Below are positions 15,474-23,070 of a DNA stretch of 26,564 nucleotides, one piece after another. The translations under genes and the position numbers were made by a program. How positions within the stretch are numbered: the first letter of the stretch is position 1; every line of letters begins with the position of its first letter. This DNA is from DATILI01 sp035476635. Lineage in GTDB: Bacteria; Pseudomonadota; Gammaproteobacteria; Burkholderiales; Burkholderiaceae_C. Where the stretch lies: the NCBI GenBank assembly GCA_035476635.1, contig DATILI010000192.1, positions 1 to 26,564 on the forward strand, written 5' to 3'. The notes beneath the pieces are model-generated. The model was given only the letters and a program-made list of their open reading frames with translations. It did no database searches and was not told the DNA's origin.

Positions 15474-16991
15474 TCAGTCTTCTTCTTCGTGGAAAACGTC
15501 CTCGCGTTTGCTCTTCACGGCGGGCAGCAGCACGATCACCAGGAGCAGCAGCGCCGCAGCCAGCAGGCCGGCGGAAAGCGGCCGGGTGACGAACACGGTC
15601 CAGTCGCCGCGCGACAGCAGCAGGGCGCGCCGCAGGTTCTCTTCCATCATCGGCCCCAGGATGAAGCCCAGCAGCAAAGGCGCGGGCTCGGCGCCGAGCT
15701 TGATGAAGGCATAGCCGATGACGCCGAAGATGGCCACCATCCAGATGTCGAAGGTGTTGTTGTTGGTCGAGTACACGCCGATCGCGCAGAACAGCACGAT
15801 CGCCGGGAACAGCCAGCGGTAGGGCACGGTCAGCAGCTTGATCCACATGCCGATCAGCGGCAGGTTCAGGATCACCAGCATGGCGTTGCCGATCCACATC
15901 GAGGCGATCAGGCCCCAGAACAGCTGCGGGTTGCTGGTCATCACCTGCGGGCCCGGCTGGATGTTGTGGATGGTCATGGCGCCGACCATCAATGCCATCA
16001 CGGCGTTGGGCGGAATGCCCAGGGTCAACAGCGGGATGAAGGAGGTCTGCGAACCGGCGTTGTTGGCCGACTCGGGCGCGGCCACACCGCGGATGTTGCC
16101 CTTGCCGAACGGAACTTCGCCCGGGCGCAGCTTGGTTTTCTTCTCGATGGTGTAGGCCGCAAAGGCCGACAGCAAGGCACCGCCGCCGGGCAGGATGCCG
16201 AGCGCCGAACCCAGAGCCGTACCGCGCAGCACGGCCGGAATCATGTTGCGGAAGTCTTCCTTGCTGGGCATCAGGCCGTGCACCTTGGCCGTGAACACCT
16301 CGCGCTCGCTGGCGTGCTTGCTCAGGTTGCTGATGATTTCGCCGTAGCCGAACACGCCCATGGCGATCACGATGAAGCCGACGCCATCGGTCAGCTCGGG
16401 GATGTCGAACGAAAAGCGCGCCACGCCCGAATTCACGTCGGTACCGATCAGGCCCATCAGCAGGCCAAGCACGATCATGGCCACCGCCTTGATCAACGAG
16501 CCCGAGGCCAGCACCACCGCACCGATCAGGCCCAGGATCATCAGCGAGAAGTATTCGGCCGGACCGAACTTGAAGGCCACCTCGGTCAGCGGTGCTGCGA
16601 AGGCCGCCAGAATCAGCGTGCCCACGCAGCCGGCGAAGAACGAGCCGAGACCAGCTGCGGCCAATGCGGGGCCCGCTCGCCCCTGCCGCGCCATCTGGTA
16701 GCCGTCGATCACGGTCACCACCGAAGACGATTCGCCCGGCAGGTTGACCAGGATGGCGGTGGTGGAGCCGCCGTATTGGGCGCCGTAGTAGATGCCGGCC
16801 AGCATGATCAGCGCCGACACCGGGGGCAGCGCGTAGGTGGCCGGCAGCAGCATGGCAATGGTGGCCACCGGGCCGATGCCGGGCAGCACGCCGATCAGTG
16901 TTCCCAGCACGCAACCGATAAAGGCATACAGCAGGTTGATCGGCGTGAAGGCAACGCCAAAGCCCAACGAGAGGTTATTGATCAGATCCAT
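15474..16991 (-). CDS. tctA: Tripartite tricarboxylate transporter large permease, TctA family
   Basis: 505 residues, the usual TctA length, with about 11-12 hydrophobic segments in the inner membrane. Signature blocks: IGVLPGIGPVATIAMLLP (about 33-50), YYGAQYGGSTTAILVNLPGE, the second-half repeat ALGILPGGGALLSAFAAYTIEK, and SFIPLLTLGIPPNAVMALM. It couples uptake of a dicarboxylate, tricarboxylate or similar acid, delivered by a Bug receptor, to an ion gradient. It starts 13 bp after tctB, so the pair forms one operon. No TctC/Bug gene is adjacent; the nearest lies at 12030-12995 in a separate unit. Two hairpin repeats and a terminator-like stem follow the stop. Confidence 0.95.
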   Translation of the reverse strand: MDLINNLSLGFGVAFTPINLLYAFIGCVLGTLIGVLPGIGPVATIAMLLPATYALPPVSALIMLAGIYYGAQYGGSTTAILVNLPGESSSVVTVIDGYQMARQGRAGPALAAAGLGSFFAGCVGTLILAAFAAPLTEVAFKFGPAEYFSLMILGLIGAVVLASGSLIKAVAMIVLGLLMGLIGTDVNSGVARFSFDIPELTDGVGFIVIAMGVFGYGEIISNLSKHASEREVFTAKVHGLMPSKEDFRNMIPAVLRGTALGSALGILPGGGALLSAFAAYTIEKKTKLRPGEVPFGKGNIRGVAAPESANNAGSQTSFIPLLTLGIPPNAVMALMVGAMTIHNIQPGPQVMTSNPQLFWGLIASMWIGNAMLVILNLPLIGMWIKLLTVPYRWLFPAIVLFCAIGVYSTNNNTFDIWMVAIFGVIGYAFIKLGAEPAPLLLGFILGPMMEENLRRALLLSRGDWTVFVTRPLSAGLLAAALLLLVIVLLPAVKSKREDVFHEEED

Positions 16992-17004
16992 GTTGTACTT
17001 TCTC

Positions 17005-17493
17005 TCAACCGGTGATGAAGGTAGGCCACACAGGGAACTGGAGCTTCAGCAGCACCACGAACGCCAGATAGCTGCCAATCGAAAGAACGGTGGCGAGGAT
17101 CAGGACTTCCTTGAGCTTGAATTCGTCACTGGCGAGGCTGGCAATGATGGTCAGGGCATAGATGCCCGCAATCATGCCCATCGCGGGGATGCCGAACTTG
17201 GGCAACCCGCCCAGCAGGACGCCAAACGCCAGGTTGGCGCCGATGATGTAGCCCAGGGGCTTCCAGGCCCATTTGCCGATTTTTTCGCCGTCTTCGGTCT
17301 CGACGACCATCGATTCAAAGACGATGCCAAGACCCAGCAAGGCCAGCACAACGCCCAGCACCAACGGGAAATAGCCCGGGCCCATGCGCGCGCCCTCGCC
17401 GACGTTGTAGTTCGTCGCACCCCAGGCGAAAGCCACACCGATCGCCAGGAACATGACGCCGGAGTAGAAATCCTTCTGACTCTTGATTTTCAC
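17005..17493 (-). CDS. tctB: Tripartite tricarboxylate transporter small membrane subunit, TctB family
   Basis: 162 residues with four hydrophobic segments (about 14-30, 45-66, 83-108, 124-150), the TctB pattern. The N-terminal block KIKSQKDFYSGVMFLAIG and the motif GARMGPGYFP are family hallmarks. Start is a GTG at 17493, fixed by GAGGAG seven bases upstream; the 16 extra codons of the open frame contain this ribosome site. The small subunit partners TctA, encoded 13 bp downstream. Confidence 0.92.
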   Translation of the reverse strand: MKIKSQKDFYSGVMFLAIGVAFAWGATNYNVGEGARMGPGYFPLVLGVVLALLGLGIVFESMVVETEDGEKIGKWAWKPLGYIIGANLAFGVLLGGLPKFGIPAMGMIAGIYALTIIASLASDEFKLKEVLILATVLSIGSYLAFVVLLKLQFPVWPTFITG

Positions 17494-17504
17494 GTGTTGT
17501 CTCC

Positions 17505-17521
17505 TCGAAAAGGATTTTCGA
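17505..17521. promoter_or_regulatory. Inverted repeat touching the tctB ribosome binding site
   Basis: Perfect TCGAAAA-GGA-TTTTCGA dyad in the tctB leader. It overlaps the first two bases of the GAGGAG site (minus-strand sequence from 17506 to 17501). It could be an operator or a weak leader hairpin that affects ribosome access. Confidence 0.35.
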
Positions 17522-17595
17522 AGGGCGAATTGTGCGGTCAATATCCCACAGCAAGAATGTGGATTACACCTACATTGCCGAGCGGATTATTTTGT

Positions 17596-19383
17596 CTAAT
17601 CCATCGGCGGCGTGGCCGTGAGGACCTCTTCCACCGTCGTAACGCCCTCGGCAACACGCAGCGCACCAGCCAGGCGCAAGGGCCGCATGCCATCGGCGAT
17701 GGCCTGGCGGCGCAAGGCATCGATGCTGGGCGACTGGTTGACCTGCTCCTTGAACGCTTCCGTCACGGTGAGCAGCTCATACAGGCCCATGCGCCCCCGG
17801 AAACCGGTCATGCGGCAATCCACGCAGCCGACCGGCTTATAGGCCCGGCAGCCGCCATTGATTTTCCAGGGCTTGATGAATTCGTTCAGGCTCTCGCGCG
17901 TGACCTGCGCATCGGGCTCATGGCACTGCTTGCACAGGGTGCGCACCAGGCGCTGCGCCAGCACGCCCAGCATGGTGGCGTTGATCAGGTAGGACGGCAC
18001 ACCGAGCTCCATCAGCCGCGTGATGGCCGAGGGCGCATCGTTGGTGTGCAGGGTGGAGAACACCAGGTGCCCGGTCAACGCCGCCTGCACCGCCATTTCG
18101 GCGGTCTGCAGGTCGCGGATTTCGCCGACCATGATGATGTCCGGGTCCTGGCGCATCAGCGCGCGCAGGCCTTCGGCGAAATTGAAATCCAGTTGCGGCT
18201 GCACCTGGGTCTGGTTGAACGAAGGCTCGATCATTTCGATCGGGTCTTCCACCGTGCTCACATTCACTTCTTCGGTGGCCACGCGCTTGAGCGTGGAGTA
18301 CAGCGTGGTGGTCTTGCCCGCACCCGTGGGGCCGGTCACCAGGATGATGCCGTAGGGCCGCTTGACCAGCGCCTCCCAGCGCTGTGCGTCGTGCGGCGAA
18401 AAACCCAGGGCATCAAGATCCTTCACGGCGGTGTCGGGATCGAAAATGCGCATCACCATCTTCTCGCCGAACGCCGTGGGCAAGGTGGACAGGCGCATTT
18501 CGATTTCATCGCCGCGCGGGTTGCGCGTCTTGATGCGGCCGTCTTGCGGGCGGCGCTTCTCGACCACGTCCATGCGCCCCAGGAGCTTCACGCGCGCCGT
18601 CATGGCGTTGAGCACGACCATGGGCATCTGGTAGACCGGATGCAATACGCCGTCGATGCGAAACCGGATCACGCCCTGCTCGCGCCGGGGCTCCAGGTGG
18701 ATGTCGCTGGCGCGCTGGTCGAAGGCATATTGCCAGAGCCAGTCCACCACCTGCACCACGCCCTGGTCGTTGGCGTCAAGCTGCTTGTTGCTCTTGCCCA
18801 GCTCCACCAGCTGTTCGAAGCTGGCGGCGCCCGCATTGCCGCCGGCCTTCAACGCCACGCGCACCGACTTGGCCAGCGCAAAAAATTCGGCCGTGTAGCG
18901 GTGGATGTCCCCGGGATTGGCGACCACGCGGCGCACCTTGCGCTTGGATTGCCGCGCCACCTCGTCCACCCAGTCGGTGATGAAGGGTTCGGCCGTGGCC
19001 ACCACCACCTCGGAGGCGGTGACCTGCACCGGCAGCACCCGATGCCGCTCGGCATAGGCCGCGCTCATGGTGTCGGCCACCTTGCCCACATCCACCTTCA
19101 GCGGGTCGATGCGCAGGTAGTCCAGTTCGGCGCGCTTGGCCACATACTGGGTCAGCATTTCGATGTCCAGCGGCTTGCCGTCGCTGGAGCGGCTCATGGC
19201 TACGCTGGCCAGCCGCACCAGCGGATGCTGCGAACTCTCGGCCTGCGAGCAGCGCGCCACAGTGCGCTTGGCCTCTTCGTCCGAAATGACACCATCGCCT
19301 TGCAGCCACTCCACGAGAACGCGCCAGTGCATCGGGCCGACGTAGGGTTTGGAAGCCTTGGGGACGGAGGTGACAGCGCTCAT
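17596..19383 (-). CDS. GspE/PilB family secretion-type ATPase
   Basis: 595 residues. Hexameric cytoplasmic ATPase of the type II secretion/type IV pilus assembly class. N-terminal GspE-N-like region (about 55-165), N2 domain with FDQRASDIHLEPR (221-233), Walker A GPTGAGKTT (351-359), Asp box EDPIE (379-383), Walker B DPDIIMVGEIRD (413-424), His box TGHLVFSTLHTND (437-449), and a tetracysteine zinc motif C484-x2-C487 with C520-x2-C523. Start at 19383 overlaps the stop of the upstream spermidine-synthase-like gene (ATGA), so it is translationally coupled; the longer frame is a shadow of that gene. No other secretion or pilus genes are within the window, so which machine it drives is unknown. 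Confidence 0.92.
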   Translation of the reverse strand: MSAVTSVPKASKPYVGPMHWRVLVEWLQGDGVISDEEAKRTVARCSQAESSQHPLVRLASVAMSRSSDGKPLDIEMLTQYVAKRAELDYLRIDPLKVDVGKVADTMSAAYAERHRVLPVQVTASEVVVATAEPFITDWVDEVARQSKRKVRRVVANPGDIHRYTAEFFALAKSVRVALKAGGNAGAASFEQLVELGKSNKQLDANDQGVVQVVDWLWQYAFDQRASDIHLEPRREQGVIRFRIDGVLHPVYQMPMVVLNAMTARVKLLGRMDVVEKRRPQDGRIKTRNPRGDEIEMRLSTLPTAFGEKMVMRIFDPDTAVKDLDALGFSPHDAQRWEALVKRPYGIILVTGPTGAGKTTTLYSTLKRVATEEVNVSTVEDPIEMIEPSFNQTQVQPQLDFNFAEGLRALMRQDPDIIMVGEIRDLQTAEMAVQAALTGHLVFSTLHTNDAPSAITRLMELGVPSYLINATMLGVLAQRLVRTLCKQCHEPDAQVTRESLNEFIKPWKINGGCRAYKPVGCVDCRMTGFRGRMGLYELLTVTEAFKEQVNQSPSIDALRRQAIADGMRPLRLAGALRVAEGVTTVEEVLTATPPMD

Positions 19384-20135
19384 CGTTGCAGGGGTTTGAA
19401 GACCTTGAGCCACTTGGCCGCAGGCAGTTGCCAGCGAGTTTGGATGGTTTCGGCGCGTTCGGCAAGCCCGGCACGCGTGGGGCGCGAGGCGGTACGCTGC
19501 GCCAGCACCACGGTGTTGCCCTCGCGCGTCGGCTTGAAAGACCAGATCGCGTCCTGGCCAAACGCGGCGGCGATCTTCTCCAGGCTCTTCGCATAGCTCG
19601 ACGAGCGGCCAAAAAGATTGACGGTCATGCAGCCGTCGTCGGTCAGGAGTTGGCGGCAGTCGGCGTAGAAGGTTTCGCTGTCCAGCACCGGCGCGGCGGC
19701 CTCTTCGTCATACAGGTCGACCTGCAAGGCATCGACGGTGCCCAGCCACTGCGGATTGCGGATCTCTTCCTGGGCATCGGCCAGCACGACTTGCAGCCTG
19801 GTGTCGTCCGGCGGCAGCTTGAACCAGCCGCGGCAGGCCACCACTACCTGCGGATTGAGCTCCACCGCCGTCGTGACCATGCGCAGCTTCTTGTAGCAGA
19901 ACTTGGTCAGCGCCGCGGCGCCCAGGCCCAGCTGCATGGCATGGCGCTTGCCCAGGGGGCCCGGCTCGACCAGCAGCAGCCAGGCCATCATGCGCTGCAC
20001 GTACTCCAGTTCGATATCGAACGGCGCATCGATCAGCATCGAGCCCTGGATCCACTCGGAACCCAGGTGCAGCGTGCGGATGTTGCCGTGCTCGGAGAAG
20101 TTGACTTCGGGAAGTGGGGGCCGCCGTATTTTCAA
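19380..20135 (-). CDS. Spermidine synthase-like (polyamine aminopropyltransferase fold) protein
   Basis: 251 residues with a SAM/decarboxylated-SAM binding Rossmann domain as in spermidine synthases. Motifs: QLGLGAAALTKF (68-79) as glycine-rich loop, acidic E92 in AVELNP, and VDLYDEE (139-145) in the active-site region. The N-terminal tetramer-forming domain of classical SpeE is short, so it may be a methyltransferase-like relative rather than a true spermidine synthase. The start is uncertain: TTG at 20135 gives the natural MKIRRPPLPEVNFSEHG, while the longer frame translates the hairpin repeat at 20165-20211. No clear ribosome site is seen. It overlaps and probably drives translation of the GspE-type ATPase gene. 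Confidence 0.82.
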   Translation of the reverse strand: MKIRRPPLPEVNFSEHGNIRTLHLGSEWIQGSMLIDAPFDIELEYVQRMMAWLLLVEPGPLGKRHAMQLGLGAAALTKFCYKKLRMVTTAVELNPQVVVACRGWFKLPPDDTRLQVVLADAQEEIRNPQWLGTVDALQVDLYDEEAAAPVLDSETFYADCRQLLTDDGCMTVNLFGRSSSYAKSLEKIAAAFGQDAIWSFKPTREGNTVVLAQRTASRPTRAGLAERAETIQTRWQLPAAKWLKVFKPLQR

Positions 20136-20164
20136 GATCGGCGCATTATGCCGCTGCAGCCCCC

Positions 20165-20211
20165 GATCAGTTGGGGACAGAGCTGCGCTTCGCTCCGGTC
20201 TGTCCCGCAAG
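20165..20211 (-). repeat. REP-like hairpin repeat, copy 3
   Basis: Diverged 47-bp relative of the units at 15358-15470. Both ends (CTTGCGGGACAGACC and CAACTGATC on the minus strand) and the GCGAAGC apex are kept, while the inner stem differs. The outer stem is extended to GGGACAGA/TCTGTCCC. It ends 3 bp from the serine hydrolase stop codon. Confidence 0.8.
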
Positions 20212-20214
20212 TTC

Positions 20215-21492
20215 TTATTTCACAACGGATGCATAGACCATGTTGCGCAGGACCGAACGGTACGCCACACGTTGCCTGGGGCTCTGCATCATGAACACCA
20301 CGTACATATTGGTCTTCGGGTCGACCCAGAAATAGGTGCCGCCCGCACCGCCCCACCAGTAGTCTCCCGCCGGCGTGATGAAGGGCGCCTCGCCAGTCAC
20401 CTTGCGCACCGCGAAGCCCAGGCCGAAGCCATGGCCCGCGCCGGGAAGATACAGCGGTGTCGTAGCCACCGAGGTGCCCAGGTGGTCCGCGGTCATGAAT
20501 TCAATGGTCTTGGGGCTCAGGTAGCGCCGGCCGTCGAGTTCGCCGCCATTGAGCATCATCTGCAAAAAGCGCGCATAGTTGTTCGCGGTCGAGACAAGGC
20601 CGCCACCGCCCGACTCGAACTTCTGCGCCACGCGCGGATTGCCCATGACGGCGCCCGCGCCAATGACGCGGTCATCGGCCATCGGTTCGGCCAGCCGCGC
20701 CTGGCGCGCCGGCTCGGTCACATAGAAGCTGGTGTCGTTCATGCCCAGCGGATCAAGCAGGCGGACCTTGAGGAATTGATAAAGGCTCTGGCCCGAGACC
20801 ACCTCCACCACCCGCCCGAGCACGTCCGTCGAATAGCTGTAGTCCCAGGTGCTGCCCGGCTGGTAGTGCAGCGGCAACGCAGCGAGCTTGTCGGCAAACT
20901 CGGCATTGGTGAAGTCGCCCGCCACGCCGACGCCGGCATCGAGGTAGGCTTTCTTGACCAGCGAGTCGCCGAAGAAGCCGTAGGTCAGCCCCGAGGTATG
21001 CCGCAGCAGGTCCTGCACGGTCACCGGCCGGCGTGCCGCCACCAATTCCAGGGACTTCTGCCCGGTGGCCGCGTCGAGCTTCTCCACGCCGACCTTCACA
21101 TTCGCAAAGCTCGGGATGTAGCGCGCCACGGGTGCCTCCAGCAACAGCTTGCCGTCTTCCACCAGCATCATCGCCGCCACCGAGACCAGCGGCTTGGTCA
21201 TGGAATAGATGCGAAAGAGACTGTCCGGGCGCATGGCCTCCGGCCGGGCCGGATCGAGCTGGCCGATGGTCTCGAAATAGGCCACCTTGCCGGCGCGTCC
21301 GACCAGTACCACGGCGCCGGGAATGCGCTTTTGCTGCACCTCGGAGCGCAGCCAGTCGCCCACGCGGTTCAGGCGCTCGCTGGACAGGCCCACGTCTTCG
21401 GCCTTGGCAGTGGGCAAGGCCTGGGCGAACGAGGCGGCCGATGCCAATGCGAGGCACGCGCCGGCCAGGAAGTGGCTCGGAAATTTGATCAT
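20215..21492 (-). CDS. Exported serine hydrolase, class C beta-lactamase/EstB-like family
   Basis: 425 residues with signal peptide (MIKFPSHFLAGACLALASAASFA, cleavage near residue 23), so periplasmic or secreted. Serine motif S97-M-T-K100 and tyrosine motif Y218-S-Y220 match the beta-lactamase/penicillin-binding fold; the third motif is probably in WWGGAGGTYFWVD near the C-terminus, not a classical KTG. LLRHTSGLTYGFFG (162-175) is typical of the esterase-like branch. Probable substrates are esters or small peptides rather than beta-lactams. Start at 21492 has GGAG seven bases upstream; upstream in-frame ATGs are less well placed. It is alone on its strand between the glycosylase and the spermidine-synthase-like gene. 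Confidence 0.9.
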   Translation of the reverse strand: MIKFPSHFLAGACLALASAASFAQALPTAKAEDVGLSSERLNRVGDWLRSEVQQKRIPGAVVLVGRAGKVAYFETIGQLDPARPEAMRPDSLFRIYSMTKPLVSVAAMMLVEDGKLLLEAPVARYIPSFANVKVGVEKLDAATGQKSLELVAARRPVTVQDLLRHTSGLTYGFFGDSLVKKAYLDAGVGVAGDFTNAEFADKLAALPLHYQPGSTWDYSYSTDVLGRVVEVVSGQSLYQFLKVRLLDPLGMNDTSFYVTEPARQARLAEPMADDRVIGAGAVMGNPRVAQKFESGGGGLVSTANNYARFLQMMLNGGELDGRRYLSPKTIEFMTADHLGTSVATTPLYLPGAGHGFGLGFAVRKVTGEAPFITPAGDYWWGGAGGTYFWVDPKTNMYVVFMMQSPRQRVAYRSVLRNMVYASVVK

Positions 21493-21548
21493 TGTTGTCT
21501 CCATTTTTTTGCTCGCCCGGCTGGGCCGACGCACCTTAGCGCAAGCAA

Positions 21549-21570
21549 CCGGCTTTGCCAAGCGAGCCGG
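21549..21570. terminator. Dyad after the DNA glycosylase gene
   Basis: CCGGCT - N10 - AGCCGG inverted repeat (with alternative inner GCTT-TGCC-AAGC) 12 bp after the glycosylase stop on the minus strand. A GGACTGTCC near-palindrome lies between. No T-run follows, so it is only a weak terminator or repeat candidate. Confidence 0.3.
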
Positions 21571-21582
21571 GGACAGTCCTCT

Positions 21583-22092
21583 TCAAGCCTTTGGCACGAG
21601 CCCCGCGGCAACGAAAACTTCGCGCCAGGCGTCGCGCTTGCGCGCAAAACTCCAGGAGGCGTTGGCCGGGCTGCTGGAGGGGAGCTTGAACACCGGTACG
21701 CCCAACGCCGCCGTGTGGCCGGCATGGCGAAAGCTCTCGCCGCCGTTGTGCGCGATGGCCCGCAACTGCGGGCAGCGGCGCTGCAAGAGCGCAAAGTCAT
21801 TGACCGTGGCATTGCGGATATTCGTGTCCAGGCTGCCGATGCGCTCGCAGGCGGCGTACACGTCCCACAGGCCTATGCCCTGGGCGAGCATCCATTGGAT
21901 GCGGGCTTCATAGTTGTCCTCGCCAGGACCACCGGGCTCGGGCGGCAAGAGCGCCCGCAATATCTTCCAGAAGTGGTTCTGCGGGTGGGCGTAATACTGC
22001 CCGGCCGCCAGTGAGGCCGCGCCCGGGAAACTTCCCAGGACCAGCAGCCGGGTGCGGGGAGTGACCCGGGGCGGCAAGCCGGTCAGTACCAC
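21583..22092 (-). CDS. DNA-deoxyinosine glycosylase (HDG-type uracil-DNA glycosylase superfamily)
   Basis: 169 residues. Base-excision repair enzyme expected to remove hypoxanthine from deoxyinosine (UDG superfamily, family 6). Motifs visible: VLGSFPGAASLAAGQYYAHPQNHFW near the N-terminus (about 17-41, in two blocks), GIGLWDVYAAC, and the C-terminal LPSSSPANASWSF that matches the superfamily motif II. The start is placed at GTG 22092, giving MVLTGLPPRVTPRTRLLVLGSFPG; the longer frame reads back into tatD. An AAGAAAG stretch precedes the GTG. It begins 16 bp after the tatD stop, so both genes share a transcript. Confidence 0.85.
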   Translation of the reverse strand: MVLTGLPPRVTPRTRLLVLGSFPGAASLAAGQYYAHPQNHFWKILRALLPPEPGGPGEDNYEARIQWMLAQGIGLWDVYAACERIGSLDTNIRNATVNDFALLQRRCPQLRAIAHNGGESFRHAGHTAALGVPVFKLPSSSPANASWSFARKRDAWREVFVAAGLVPKA

Positions 22093-22108
22093 GGTCTTTC
22101 TTCCACGC

Positions 22109-22948
22109 TCATCCTTGCAACAGGCCGCACAAGCGCGGCAACGCCGCCTTCGCATTGTCACGGGTCGCTTGCGCCAGCTCTTCCACCGCGATGCCGCGCA
22201 GCCCGGCGACGACCCGGGCAATGGCCGGCAACTCGGCCGGCTCGTTGCGCCCCTGCGGCGCACCGGCGGCACGTTCTGCCGCCGTCTTGTAAAGCCAATG
22301 CGGCGCAATATCGGGCGCGTCGGTTTCCAGCACGATGGCCGATAGCGGCAAGGCGGTGGCCAGATGGCGCAACTGCAAGGCGCGATCAAAGGTCACCGCG
22401 CCGCCAAAACCGAGCTTGAAGCCCAGCCCGATGAAAGCCTGCGCCTGCTGCAGGCTGCCGTTGAAGGCATGGGCAATGCCGCCGGCCACCGCAACCTCGC
22501 GCAGACCCTTGAGCAGGCGGTCGGCCGAGCGGCGCACATGCACGATGACCGGCAGCCCGTGCCGGCGCGCCAGCTTCAGCTGCTCCCGGTAAAAGAATTC
22601 CTGGCGCTCGCGCTGCGGGCTTTCGCGCAGTTGCGGCACAAAATAGTCCAGGCCGATCTCGCCGACGGCCACCAGGCGCAGATCGGCCTGGTGCGCGGCC
22701 AGCTCGGCGTCCAGTGCCTGCAAATCGGACTCCTGCGCACGCGGGACGCACAGGGGGTGGATGCCCAGCGCGTAGGCATCCCCGAAGCGCTGCGCCAGCA
22801 CCCGCACCGCGGCGAAATTGGCCAGCTCCACCGCCGGCAGCACACAGCTTGTCACACCTGCGCCCTGGGCGCGCGCACGGACGGCAGCGACGTCCGCGGA
22901 AAATTCTGGCGCGTCGAGGTGGCAATGAGTATCTATCCAGGGCGTCAT
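22109..22948 (-). CDS. TatD family metal-dependent DNase
   Basis: 279 residues, a TIM-barrel metallo-hydrolase. Metal ligands are visible: DTHCHLD at the N-terminus, GEIGLDY with the bridging Glu, VIVHVR, IAHAFNG and VLETDAPD with the final Asp. TatD proteins are 3'-5' exonucleases/DNases linked to repair of oxidative DNA damage and to DNA turnover. Three ATGs (22960, 22957, 22948) are possible; 22948 gives the common MTPWIDTHCHLD and none has a good ribosome site. It is divergent from the protease gene and leads the two-gene unit with the DNA glycosylase. Confidence 0.93.
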   Translation of the reverse strand: MTPWIDTHCHLDAPEFSADVAAVRARAQGAGVTSCVLPAVELANFAAVRVLAQRFGDAYALGIHPLCVPRAQESDLQALDAELAAHQADLRLVAVGEIGLDYFVPQLRESPQRERQEFFYREQLKLARRHGLPVIVHVRRSADRLLKGLREVAVAGGIAHAFNGSLQQAQAFIGLGFKLGFGGAVTFDRALQLRHLATALPLSAIVLETDAPDIAPHWLYKTAAERAAGAPQGRNEPAELPAIARVVAGLRGIAVEELAQATRDNAKAALPRLCGLLQG

Positions 22949-23070
22949 GGGCCGCATCATGCCCCAGCCGCAATCGGAAATCCGGGTAAATGGAGTGCAT
23001 GGCGACGCGAACCGTGATACCGTTGCTCCAGCAGCAGTCGGTCAAAACACAACATTTGACAGGTGAACGG

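Noticed and set aside
15396..17015. Plus-strand open frame (539 codons) opposite tctA
   Set aside because: Antisense shadow of tctA; low-complexity His/Gln/Arg composition and no motif.
16837..19596. Very long plus-strand open frame (919 codons) opposite the GspE-type ATPase and tctB
   Set aside because: It lies antisense to genes with clear family motifs. It is rich in His, Gln and Arg, as expected for an antisense frame in GC-rich DNA, and has no recognisable domain.
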